A stretch of DNA of 15,625 bases, from NCBI GenBank assembly GCA_900763885.1, contig CAAFLY010000189.1, positions 1-15,625 on the forward strand, read 5' to 3'. Positions 6,568 through 13,258 of the stretch are shown in pieces (positions within the stretch are counted from its first letter, which is position 1; the number at the start of each line of letters is the position of its first letter). A program made the position numbers and the translations under genes. The stretch comes from Clostridia bacterium (GTDB lineage: Bacteria > Bacillota > Clostridia > Oscillospirales > CAG-272). The notes beneath the pieces were generated by a model. The model was not told the origin of the DNA and did no database searches. It saw only the letters and a program-made list of their open reading frames with translations.

Positions 6568-7455
6568 ATGAATTACGAATCAGAGCATCTGCCGTCGGAG
6601 CTGCTGGCGGCGCGGGAGAAGGCCGGGTGCTGTTTTCGGCTGACGATTGCGAACAAGCATGTGCTGCCGAGCGAATATCGGGAATTTTCCATGTTCAATC
6701 CGGAGCAGGTGATGGGCGGCTATGACGAGCGGTTCGACGAGCCTGCGGGGGTACTGAACACCCTGCCGCCGGATCCGTCCCCGTTTGCGGAGGATGACAG
6801 TGAGAACGCGATCGTGGAGGTGCTGCAGCGTGCGTTGGACGAGGTGGCGGACGTGGACCGGGACGATCCAGCGTTCGAGGACAAGATGCGCGAGCTGTAT
6901 CCGGTGCTGGCGAAGGCGATGTTCTCCGGCGGCGACGAATTCACGCATCGGATGACCATGACGACCGAGGCGTTTCTGATCCGGCAGGGCGATGAGTGGG
7001 AGCTGTCCTACACGGAGCCAACGGAAAACGGGATGGGCGAGACGACGACGCGGATCTGGCTGCCGGGACTGGATTCCGACGCGCTGACCAACGAGCGGTA
7101 CGACATCACGGACGGTGGGGAGCTGCTGCCGGAGGATGTGCGGGACAAGACCGTGGACGCGGGCAAGACGGTGCGGATCCAGCGCAAGGGGGAGATGGAG
7201 AATCTGCTCGTGCTGACGGAGGGAAAGCGGGTCGTGACGGCGTATCATGTGGTCAAGTGGATCGGGCGCGCGATAGATCTGTGTGTATACGCCAGACGGC
7301 TCGATTGGAAGCTGGATCCGGTGCGCGGCGGGACGATCTTCATGGATTACATCGTGGAGCTGCGCGGAATGGATCAGCAGAGAACCGTAATGCGGCTGGA
7401 TCTGCGCCCGTTCGCGAAATCGGAGACAGAGGAAACGGAGGACAGGAGAAAATGA
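6568..7455 (+). CDS. DUF1934 (YwiB-like) domain protein with long N-terminal extension
   Basis: This is a 295-residue, probably cytosolic protein. The C-terminal half (about residue 125 onward) has the pattern of the DUF1934/YwiB beta-barrel family: MTTEAFLIRQGDEWELSYTE, then NGMGETTTRIWL, a VRIQRKGEMENLLVL strand, a VVTAYHVVKW strand and GGTIFMDYIVELRG. The function of this family is not known. The first roughly 120 residues are acidic and not part of the usual domain, so the protein is about twice the family's normal length. I chose the ATG at 6568 because it follows the repeat; the frame is open to an ATG at 6505 inside the repeat. No clear Shine-Dalgarno is visible, perhaps because the hairpin repeat fills that space. 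The stop overlaps the next start as ATGA. Confidence 0.7.
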   Translation: MNYESEHLPSELLAAREKAGCCFRLTIANKHVLPSEYREFSMFNPEQVMGGYDERFDEPAGVLNTLPPDPSPFAEDDSENAIVEVLQRALDEVADVDRDDPAFEDKMRELYPVLAKAMFSGGDEFTHRMTMTTEAFLIRQGDEWELSYTEPTENGMGETTTRIWLPGLDSDALTNERYDITDGGELLPEDVRDKTVDAGKTVRIQRKGEMENLLVLTEGKRVVTAYHVVKWIGRAIDLCVYARRLDWKLDPVRGGTIFMDYIVELRGMDQQRTVMRLDLRPFAKSETEETEDRRK

Positions 7456-8033
7456 AAGCGGATTGGAAGCCGGGAACGCTCTTAGCACCTGTGCCGGTCG
7501 TGATGGTATCGATGGCGGATGCGGCGGGGAAGACGAACATTCTCACCGTGGCGTGGACGGGCATTGTCTCGTCGGATCCGGTGCAGGTCTATATCTCCGT
7601 CCGGCCGGAGCGCTATTCCTACCATATATTAAAAGAGACGGGGGAGTTCGTGATCAACGCGGTGAGTGCGTCTCTGGCGCGCGCGTGCGATTACTGCGGG
7701 ATGGTCACGGGCAGAAAGGTCGATAAGTTCGCGAAATGCGGCCTTACAAAGGAGCCGTCGAAGGTGGTGCGCCCCCCTCGGATCGGGGAAAGTCCGCTCG
7801 CCCTCGAATGCCGGGTGACGGACGTGCAGGACAGGGGCGTACACCATATGTTCTTAGCCGAGGTCGTGAATGTGGCGGTGGAGGAGCGCTGCATGGACGA
7901 GAACGGATTTTTGGACCTCACCCGCGCCGGTCTGGTCTGCTACGCGCACGGACAGTACATGGCAGTCGGAGACGCGATCGGGAAATTCGGGTTCTCGGTG
8001 AAAAAGGACACAGAAAAAGGCAGGAAGAAATAA
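7452..8033 (+). CDS. Flavin reductase-like (flavoredoxin) family protein
   Basis: This 193-residue protein is of the FMN-binding split-barrel flavin reductase-like family, a group that includes flavoredoxins and flavin:NAD(P)H reductases. Typical features are the N-terminal LLAPVPVVMVSMAD strand, the NILTVAWTGIVSSDPVQVYISV segment with a following SYHILKETGEFVINAV, and the CGMVTGRKVDKF loop. AGGAG at 7444-7448 precedes the ATG, which overlaps the upstream stop as ATGA, so it is translated with the DUF1934 gene. It probably binds FMN and moves electrons in the cytosol; the partner is unknown. An IS element begins about 30 nt after its stop. Confidence 0.88.
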   Translation: MKADWKPGTLLAPVPVVMVSMADAAGKTNILTVAWTGIVSSDPVQVYISVRPERYSYHILKETGEFVINAVSASLARACDYCGMVTGRKVDKFAKCGLTKEPSKVVRPPRIGESPLALECRVTDVQDRGVHHMFLAEVVNVAVEERCMDENGFLDLTRAGLVCYAHGQYMAVGDAIGKFGFSVKKDTEKGRKK

Positions 8034-8111
8034 AGAAAACAGGCGACAGCCCGATTTCTGAAGTGCCCCCTGTCAAGTAGACAGTGAAAAAAACAAAAAG
8101 ATTTTATCTGG

Positions 8112-8146
8112 AATTCCACCCTGCTGCGCAGCAGGGTGGAATTTTT
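8112..8146 (+). terminator. 32-bp perfect palindrome followed by T-run (likely terminator)
   Basis: The sequence from 8112 to 8143 is a perfect palindrome, with one arm AATTCCACCCTGCTGC and its exact complement. The + strand continues with more T. A very stable hairpin followed by T bases fits a Rho-independent terminator for + strand transcripts leaving the flavin reductase gene. It lies inside the IS end just after the transposase stop, so it could also protect the transposase mRNA 3' end or block antisense transcription. Confidence 0.65.
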
Positions 8147-9489
8147 CACGCGGCGGTGCGATGAAATTCCATCGGCGTCATGCATCTGAGTCTCTGCTGG
8201 TAACGCTTGTTGTTGTAAAAATGGAGATAACGCTCGATTGCCGAAATCAGATCGTCACGCGAAGTAAACTTTCTGAGATAGTACATTTCAGATTTGAGAA
8301 TACCCCAAAATCCCTCCATTGGGCCGTTGTCAATGCATCTGCCAACGCGTGACATGCTCTGCAGCATATTGGCGGCAATCAGTTTGTCGTGAAAGCTTTT
8401 GCTTGTGTACTGAAACCCTCGGTCGCTATGGAACAAAGGATGTGCATCCGGATTTGCCTTTACCGCCTCGTCAAAGGTTGCAAACACAAGCGAATTGTTG
8501 TTGCTGTCTCCGATCCTGTACGAAACGATTCTCCTGTCATACAGATCGAGGATTGCACTTAAATATATTTTCCTGACTTCCACGCCGACATAGTATTTGA
8601 ATTCGGTTACGTCGGTCAACCACTTTTCATTGGGCTTGTCTGCATGAAAATCTCTGTTCAGTATATTTTCCGCAGTTATCTCGGGCGTTGATTGGATATA
8701 GTTGTACCGTTTCCTTCTGCACACAGATTTCAGATGGAGTATCTGCATCAGTCTCCGAATTCGTTTCTTATTGTAATGGACGTTGTACTCCCGATTGACC
8801 GTGATCGTCATCTGCCGATATCCGAGTATCCCGTCTTGTTTTTCATACAGCGTCTTGATCCATTCGGCAATCTCCTCATTCTCAATCTGTCTGTCGCTTG
8901 GCGTCCGTTTCAGCCATTTGTAATATGCAGACCTGTTTACATGTAATCTTCGGCACAGCTTTTCAATGGGGTATTCTTCGGATATGTGTATGTTTTGTAT
9001 TGCTTTGTAGTAATCCTCCTGCCTTACTCCGCTGATCCATCGCCCCCTCTCAACTCCCGCAATTTTTTTTAGCAGCTTGTTTTCCATCTCCGCATCTTTG
9101 AGCTGCGCTTTCAATATCCTGTTTTCCATGCGAAGGCGCTCTTCTGCACTCATTTCGTCTGCCGGCTTGGTTCTTCCTCTGCCGTCCCGCAGACCGTCTA
9201 TCCCTTTCTCCTCATACTTCCTTACCCATGCATATATTTGCTGGTAAGATACCCCGTATGTTTGGATCGTCAACGGATAGTCCTTCCCGTGTTCTATGCA
9301 GAATGCTACGATTTTTCCTCGCTCTTCCTGTGTTGTTTTTCTTCCCTTGGCCATATAGATCTCCGTTCCGGCTCCTCGCCTCTCTTTGCATTCTTTATGA
9401 CCATTATACCACTTTACCCAGCGTTTGAGTTGCGTTACGTTTACTATTCCGTATTTTTTTTCGTAAAGTTTCATAACTCCCCTCGCCAT
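8146..9489 (-). CDS. IS3-family transposase (OrfA- and OrfB-like parts in one frame, N-terminus displaced)
   Basis: The 447-residue frame contains a helix-turn-helix region (YPLTIQTYGVSYQQIYAW), a leucine-zipper-like coiled coil (about residues 110-145, ending ENKLLKKI), an HTH_21-like segment (LCRRLHVNRSAYYKWL) and an rve DDE integrase core. The core shows Asp in WLTDVTEF, Asp in HSDRGFQYTSK and Glu in NGPMEGFWGILKSE. OrfA- and OrfB-like parts run together through an A8 tract (complement of 9063-9070). The true N-terminus is missing from this frame. Residues like NRTYSKELKL...LNGEGSYETLRKK are found upstream in another frame (9455-9541) and join at a second A8 tract (9454-9461). An ATG at 9557 would need a further one-base change near 9540-9542. 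The protein may be impaired or may depend on slippage. Confidence 0.85.
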   Translation of the reverse strand: MARGVMKLYEKKYGIVNVTQLKRWVKWYNGHKECKERRGAGTEIYMAKGRKTTQEERGKIVAFCIEHGKDYPLTIQTYGVSYQQIYAWVRKYEEKGIDGLRDGRGRTKPADEMSAEERLRMENRILKAQLKDAEMENKLLKKIAGVERGRWISGVRQEDYYKAIQNIHISEEYPIEKLCRRLHVNRSAYYKWLKRTPSDRQIENEEIAEWIKTLYEKQDGILGYRQMTITVNREYNVHYNKKRIRRLMQILHLKSVCRRKRYNYIQSTPEITAENILNRDFHADKPNEKWLTDVTEFKYYVGVEVRKIYLSAILDLYDRRIVSYRIGDSNNNSLVFATFDEAVKANPDAHPLFHSDRGFQYTSKSFHDKLIAANMLQSMSRVGRCIDNGPMEGFWGILKSEMYYLRKFTSRDDLISAIERYLHFYNNKRYQQRLRCMTPMEFHRTAA

Positions 9490-9557
9490 TCAGGTATGCT
9501 TGCACTGCTGTAAGCTTCAGTTCTTTGCTGTACGTCCTGTTCCTTCTCCTTGACATA
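9455..9557 (-). pseudogene. Displaced N-terminal segment of the IS3 transposase
   Basis: On the - strand, codons from 9541 to 9455 read NRTYSKELKLTAVQAYLN and then GEGSYETLRKK, the usual start of this type of IS3 OrfA. The ATG at 9557 gives MSRRR and then leaves this frame at the AAA of 9540-9542. At the A8 run (9454-9461) the frame must change again to enter the main transposase. Both shifts would be cured by removing one A. They are either mutations that broke the copy, homopolymer sequencing errors, or slippage sites. Confidence 0.65.
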
Positions 9558-9564
9558 AATTACC

Positions 9565-9612
9565 CCCATAGTGTAGACTTGTTTTCTTTTTTCATGTGTC
9601 TACTCTATGGGG
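9565..9612. repeat. 15-bp inverted repeat at the transposase-proximal IS end
   Basis: CCCCATAGTGTAGAC (9565-9579) is matched in inverted orientation by GTCTACTCTATGGGG (9598-9612), with one mismatch and an 18-nt spacer. The outer arm forms part of the IS terminal repeat, so the tip is repeated inward just upstream of the transposase start. It could bind transposase twice, or form a hairpin that blocks transcription entering from the ABC-F gene. Confidence 0.6.
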
Positions 9613-9646
9613 ATTATATCATTCACTCGGTATATCGCCTGTTTTT

Positions 9647-11614
9647 TCATACCTCTTCTTCCGCGTTTGCCGCTAAGAACCGGGTGAGCGATTCCTCCTC
9701 CTCGTACAGCTGCATGAGCCGGTCCTCCGCGGTCGTTTTCCGATCGGACAGCTCCGCGGCCTTGTGGTAATCCGTCGCGGCTTCCCCAAACAGCGCGTCG
9801 TCGATGTCGCAGATCTCCGTCTCCAGTCCGGCGATCTCCTTTTTGATCGTTACCGCGCGCCGCTGTGCCTGTCGCAGCCGTGCCGTCTCCTGCTTTCTGC
9901 GGAGGTATTCCTCCTTCTGCGTCAGAGCCTCGTCCGCCTTCTGTTCCCGCGCCGCGTCGCTTTCCTCACCGGGACGTCCGCCCTGCGCGATGTATTCGTC
10001 GTACGTGCCGTGGAAATCGCGGGACTGCCCCGGACCTGCCGCCAGATCGATGAACCGGGTCGCCAGCTTCCGCGTGAAATACCGGTCGTGCGATACGGCG
10101 AGGATCGTGCCGTCAAACTGCGTCAGCGCGTCCTCCAATGCCTCGCGGGAGCCGATGTCGAGGTGGTTCGTCGGCTCGTCGAGGATGAGCACGTTCATTT
10201 TCGACAGAATCAGCTTCGCCAGCGTCAGTCTTGCCCGCTCCCCGCCGGAGAGAATGCGCACCTCTTTCTCAATATCCTCCCCGACAAAGCGGAACAGGGC
10301 AAGGGTGTTGCGGATCTCCGTCTGCGTCAGATGCGGATACGCGTTCCACAGCTCGTCGAGCACGGTGTTTTCCTCGGTGAGATTCTGGTTTTCCTGATCG
10401 TAGTAGCCGATGGTCACGTTGTAGCCGAATTCGATCTCCCCCGCCAGCGGCTCCAGCTGTCCGAGCAGGAGCTTGATGAGCGTGGATTTGCCGCAGCCGT
10501 TCGGTCCCGCGAAAAAGACCCGGTCGTGCTTCTTGATGAGGAACGACAGGTCCCGGAAGAGGATGTTCGTCCCAAAGCCCATCGTCAGCCCCTTGACGGA
10601 GAGAACGTCGTTGCCGCTTTCTCCGGAATTCTGCAGCGTGAAATGGATGCTCTTTGGCAGATTCGCCGGCCGCTCGACCTTTTCCATCCGGGCAAGCGCC
10701 TTTTCTCTGCTTTCCGCCGCGATGATGTTGCGCTCCCTGTTCCACGCACGCTGCTGCGCGATGTACGCCTCCTGCCGCGCGATCTCCTTCTGCTGATCCT
10801 CGTACCGCTTCATCTGCTCGCGGCGCCACTTCTCCTTTTCCGCCACATACTGCGTGTAGCTGCATTTGTACAGCCGTGCATGCGTATTCTCAACCTCGAG
10901 CGTCTTGTTTGTCACCCGATCGAGGAAATACCGGTCGTGGCTGACGACGAGAAATGTCTTTTTGTACGCTGCCAGATGCTCCTCCAGCCATGTCATTGTG
11001 TCCGTATCGAGATGGTTTGTCGGCTCGTCTAAGAGGAGAATATCCGGTTCACGGGAGAGCAGCCGCGCCAATGCCAGCCGGGTCCGCTGTCCGCCGCTCA
11101 GAGACGATACCGGAAGCTGGTGGTATTCCTCCCCGAAGCCGAGCTTGGCGAGCAGGCTCTGACACCGCGATTTGTAGTAAAGCCCCCCGTCCGCGATGAA
11201 GCGGTTGTTTAAGGACGTGAATTCCCGCGTCCACTGCGCCAGCTCCTCCTCCGTACCGCCGGATTCCAGGGACGCCTGCAGCTGCGCCAGCCGCTTCTCC
11301 ATCCGGCATAATTCCGGAAAGATCGCGTACATCTGCCCGAGAACCGTCTCGTCCTGCGGCGAACCGTCGATGGACAGCACCCGAAACGCGTCGTCCTGGT
11401 GGAGCATCCCCACCGTTTTGTTCTTTCCGATCGTCACCGTCCCCTCGTCCGCGGGATATTCCCCCACCAGGAGCTTGAATAAGGTCGATTTCCCGCTGCC
11501 GTTTACCCCGACAATGCCGAGATGATCGCCCTCCTCAAGGGAAAACGTGATATTTTCTAAAATCGTGCGGGTCCCGATGCGATACGAAAGCCCGCCCGCG
11601 CTGATTGCAATCAT
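9647..11614 (-). CDS. ABC-F family ATP-binding protein (ribosome-associated type)
   Basis: This cytosolic protein of about 655 residues has two ABC ATPase domains in one chain and no membrane segments, as in ABC-F factors that act on the ribosome. Domain 1 has Walker A GVNGSGKST (36-44), signature LSGGQRTRLAL and Walker B ILLLDEPTNHLD. Domain 2 has GPNGCGKST, LSGGERARLTL and VLILDEPTNHLD. Between them lies a charged helical linker (KWRREQMKRYEDQQKEIARQ), the part that contacts P-site tRNA in this family. The C-terminus is a coiled coil of about 100 residues. I chose the ATG at 11614 because MIAISAGGLSYRIG matches a normal beginning. An in-frame ATG at 11650 lies inside a leader stem-loop. It may be a housekeeping YdiF/Uup-like factor or give resistance to a ribosome-targeting drug; the sequence does not decide. 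Confidence 0.92.
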   Translation of the reverse strand: MIAISAGGLSYRIGTRTILENITFSLEEGDHLGIVGVNGSGKSTLFKLLVGEYPADEGTVTIGKNKTVGMLHQDDAFRVLSIDGSPQDETVLGQMYAIFPELCRMEKRLAQLQASLESGGTEEELAQWTREFTSLNNRFIADGGLYYKSRCQSLLAKLGFGEEYHQLPVSSLSGGQRTRLALARLLSREPDILLLDEPTNHLDTDTMTWLEEHLAAYKKTFLVVSHDRYFLDRVTNKTLEVENTHARLYKCSYTQYVAEKEKWRREQMKRYEDQQKEIARQEAYIAQQRAWNRERNIIAAESREKALARMEKVERPANLPKSIHFTLQNSGESGNDVLSVKGLTMGFGTNILFRDLSFLIKKHDRVFFAGPNGCGKSTLIKLLLGQLEPLAGEIEFGYNVTIGYYDQENQNLTEENTVLDELWNAYPHLTQTEIRNTLALFRFVGEDIEKEVRILSGGERARLTLAKLILSKMNVLILDEPTNHLDIGSREALEDALTQFDGTILAVSHDRYFTRKLATRFIDLAAGPGQSRDFHGTYDEYIAQGGRPGEESDAAREQKADEALTQKEEYLRRKQETARLRQAQRRAVTIKKEIAGLETEICDIDDALFGEAATDYHKAAELSDRKTTAEDRLMQLYEEEESLTRFLAANAEEEV

Positions 11615-11628
11615 AAATATAGAAATAT

Positions 11629-11665
11629 GCCGGGAAAACTCCGTTTGCATACAAGTTTTCCCGGC
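11629..11665 (-). promoter_or_regulatory. Perfect 12-bp stem-loop in the ABC-F leader (attenuator or terminator)
   Basis: GCCGGGAAAACT at 11629-11640 and AGTTTTCCCGGC at 11654-11665 are exact inverted complements with a 13-nt loop. In the - strand transcript the stem lies after AAAGGAGT and about 15 nt before the ABC-F ATG at 11614, followed by a U-rich stretch (AUAUUUCUAUAUUU). The loop contains another in-frame ATG (11650). It could end the upstream TPM transcript or act as an attenuator for the ABC-F gene. Confidence 0.6.
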
Positions 11666-11732
11666 ACTCCTTTCGTGGTAATCACCGGAGATGTGCGTCG
11701 TCGGACGGTACTATCCCCGATAGCCCCCGGTC

Positions 11733-12911
11733 TCATGCATAGGGGTCGTAATTCTGGTTCCGTCTCCGGGTCTGTCCGTTTTGTCCGCCACGCGACTGTC
11801 CCTGCGGCTGATATTGCGCATACGGGTCGTTGTCGTCGTATTGCCCGCCGCGCTGCCCGTTTGGATAGGGATTCTGTCCGCGATACTGCCCATTCTGGTT
11901 CGGATACCGGTTCCCGCGCTGTCCGGGATATTGCCCCGCGGGATACTGCCGGTTCTCCCGATTGCCGTTTGGACTCCGGCGCGGTCTGCCGTACGCGTCG
12001 TATCGGTCGCCGTTGCCGTCGTCATAGCCATACCCGTCGCCGTACCCATCGTCGTAGCCGTAGTCGTCATACTGCCGCGGCCTGCGCTGTGCCGGACGGT
12101 TCTGCCCTCTGCCCTGCTGACCGGGTCTCGGACCGTATAACCGCTCGTCGTAATTGTTCCCCACGGCATATCGCGGCGCGTCGTGCCGGCGCAGAATGTA
12201 CGTGCGGAAGATCTGCATCGCCGTGTCGTTGAACAGCGCCGCGACAAACAATCCGCCCACCGCCAGCGCCGCAATGATGATGATCCATAAAATCACCTTG
12301 AAGAAGATCCCGATCCCGCGCACAAATCCGCTCGTCTGACCGACCGGATTGCCGTTTTTGTCCGTTTCTGCCGCCGTGTCCGTGCCGCTCTCCGCGTCGC
12401 TGCCGACCGTCGTGCCTGTCGCCGGGAGATTCGCCGTCATGAATTCGTCGAGCTTCAGGATCGTCTTCATCACGCCGCGATCCGTGTTCCCCGCGTCAAA
12501 ATCTTCCTCCAGATAATTCGAGAAGATGTCTTTCAATACATCCGTCGTCACTATGTCGTCAATGTCGACGCTCTGGACTCCGAAATAATTCTTGTTCCCG
12601 CGGTCGATCACAAGCAGCACACCGTCGCTCATGTTCCAGTCCGTGAATACGCTGCGCGCATAGGACGCGATGTCCTCGTCCCCCGTGGAATCCACGACAC
12701 AGACCCCGATCCTTGCCCCGCGCGTCGCGTATAGCTTCTTGTTCGCCTCGATCAGAGCATCCTTCGTCGTCGTGGACAGCACACCGCTCTCATCCGATAT
12801 GTAGTCTATCGGCTGCGGATACGCCGCGAAAACCGGGAAAATCAAAAGAACCGTCAAAAGCAGCGCGAGAATGGTGATTCCCAGGCACCGCTTCGCTGTA
12901 GTTTGTACCAT
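11733..12911 (-). CDS. TPM-domain membrane protein with Arg/Tyr-rich disordered tail
   Basis: The 392-residue protein begins with a signal peptide or anchor (about residues 10-30, ending FPVFAA). The extracytoplasmic TPM domain at about 33-160 shows YISDESGVLS near its start, IGVCVVDSTG, DGVLLVIDRGNKNYF and LEEDFDAGNTDRGV. A Thr/Ala/Glu-rich linker leads to one strong transmembrane segment (about 202-228). The tail from about residue 260 to the end holds only small, polar, charged and Tyr residues, with 20 Arg, 18 Tyr and no Lys. The start is firmly set by AAAGGAGG seven bases before the ATG. TPM proteins have been linked to acid phosphatase activity in plants and to membrane-protein repair or folding, but bacterial roles are not settled. 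It lies downstream of telA across a 347-nt gap holding a MITE, so it probably has its own promoter. Confidence 0.85.
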   Translation of the reverse strand: MVQTTAKRCLGITILALLLTVLLIFPVFAAYPQPIDYISDESGVLSTTTKDALIEANKKLYATRGARIGVCVVDSTGDEDIASYARSVFTDWNMSDGVLLVIDRGNKNYFGVQSVDIDDIVTTDVLKDIFSNYLEEDFDAGNTDRGVMKTILKLDEFMTANLPATGTTVGSDAESGTDTAAETDKNGNPVGQTSGFVRGIGIFFKVILWIIIIAALAVGGLFVAALFNDTAMQIFRTYILRRHDAPRYAVGNNYDERLYGPRPGQQGRGQNRPAQRRPRQYDDYGYDDGYGDGYGYDDGNGDRYDAYGRPRRSPNGNRENRQYPAGQYPGQRGNRYPNQNGQYRGQNPYPNGQRGGQYDDNDPYAQYQPQGQSRGGQNGQTRRRNQNYDPYA

Positions 12912-12954
12912 TGTATATCCTCCTTTGGTGAGAAAGGAATTGATTCATATGTGA

Positions 12955-12985
12955 ATTACACCACATCGGGTGAAGGGTTGAGCAA
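12955..12985 (-). promoter_or_regulatory. Possible promoter of the TPM gene
   Basis: Read on the - strand, TGTAAT (12955-12960) is preceded by TG one base upstream, giving an extended -10 pattern. TTGCTC (12980-12985) could be a -35 box, though the 19-nt spacer is long. Between this and the start codon lies ATTCA-N4-TGAAT, a short dyad that might be an operator. The support is weak and comes only from sequence pattern. Confidence 0.3.
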
Positions 12986-13048
12986 ACGAAAACCATCAAA
13001 CGCAGGAAACGAAAGCCCAAAAAGGAACCAAATTGGTGCGCAGTCAGC

Positions 13049-13143
13049 CTAGGAAACCTCTGATTTAAGGTTAATTTTGCAATAAAAACCCTTATATTTA
13101 AGCCTTTTATCGCAAAAATCCGATTTATTCAGAGGTTTCCTAG
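13049..13143. mobile_element. 87-bp palindromic MITE-like element, copy 2, with CTAG direct repeats
   Basis: The core at 13053-13139 is exactly the same length as copy 1 and differs at about nine positions. It is flanked by CTAG on both sides (13049-13052, 13140-13143). Including these, the ends form a perfect 15-bp inverted repeat, CTAGGAAACCTCTGA. The interior is again nearly self-complementary. It lies between telA and the TPM gene. Different YTAG tetramers at the two sites argue that these are target repeats rather than part of the element. Confidence 0.82.
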
Positions 13144-13256
13144 CACAAACTCCACCCAAATCCATCCCCTTTTTCATAAAAGTTTTGCGGAGCTTTTTCA
13201 AAAGCGACCGTTCCCCCGTTCCCCTCGTTCCCCGCGTCCCCCGTTCCCCCCAGGTA
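13144..13256 (-). repeat. Gene-tail repeat, copy 3 (- strand, behind telA)
   Basis: Read on the - strand from the telA stop, the sequence has a run of GGGGAACG-type units (about 13210-13254), then GGTCGCTTTTGAAAAAGC with the hairpin at 13192-13205. It continues CAAAACTTTTATGAAAAAGG and GGATGGATTTGGG. This is the same order as copies 1 and 2 and in the same orientation relative to the preceding gene. The G-run part is the longest of the three. It stops at the MITE. Confidence 0.6.
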
Positions 13257-13258
13257 GG

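Larger units (their letters stand above)
8064..9612 (-). mobile_element. IS3-family insertion sequence between two convergent genes
   Basis: The element of roughly 1.55 kb encodes an IS3-type transposase on the - strand. Both ends carry related imperfect inverted repeats. The left end reads CCCCCTGTCAAGTAGACA then GTGAAAAAAACAAAAAG (8066-8100). The right end, read inward, is CCCCATAGAGTAGACACATG then AAAAAAGAAAAC (from 9612 down). They share TAGACA and a following G-A-rich run, but need a small gap to align. No clear target duplication is visible, so the exact borders are uncertain by several bases. The element sits about 30 nt past the flavin reductase stop and about 35 nt past the ABC-F stop. 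Confidence 0.8.
12912..13258. other. Intergenic region between telA and the TPM gene
   Basis: This 347-nt gap holds, from left to right, the TPM ribosome binding site and probable promoter, the second copy of the palindromic MITE (13049-13143), and a - strand copy of the gene-tail repeat with a G-rich tract running up to the telA stop. I see no gene in it. The MITE separates the gene-tail repeat from the TPM promoter area. Confidence 0.6.
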
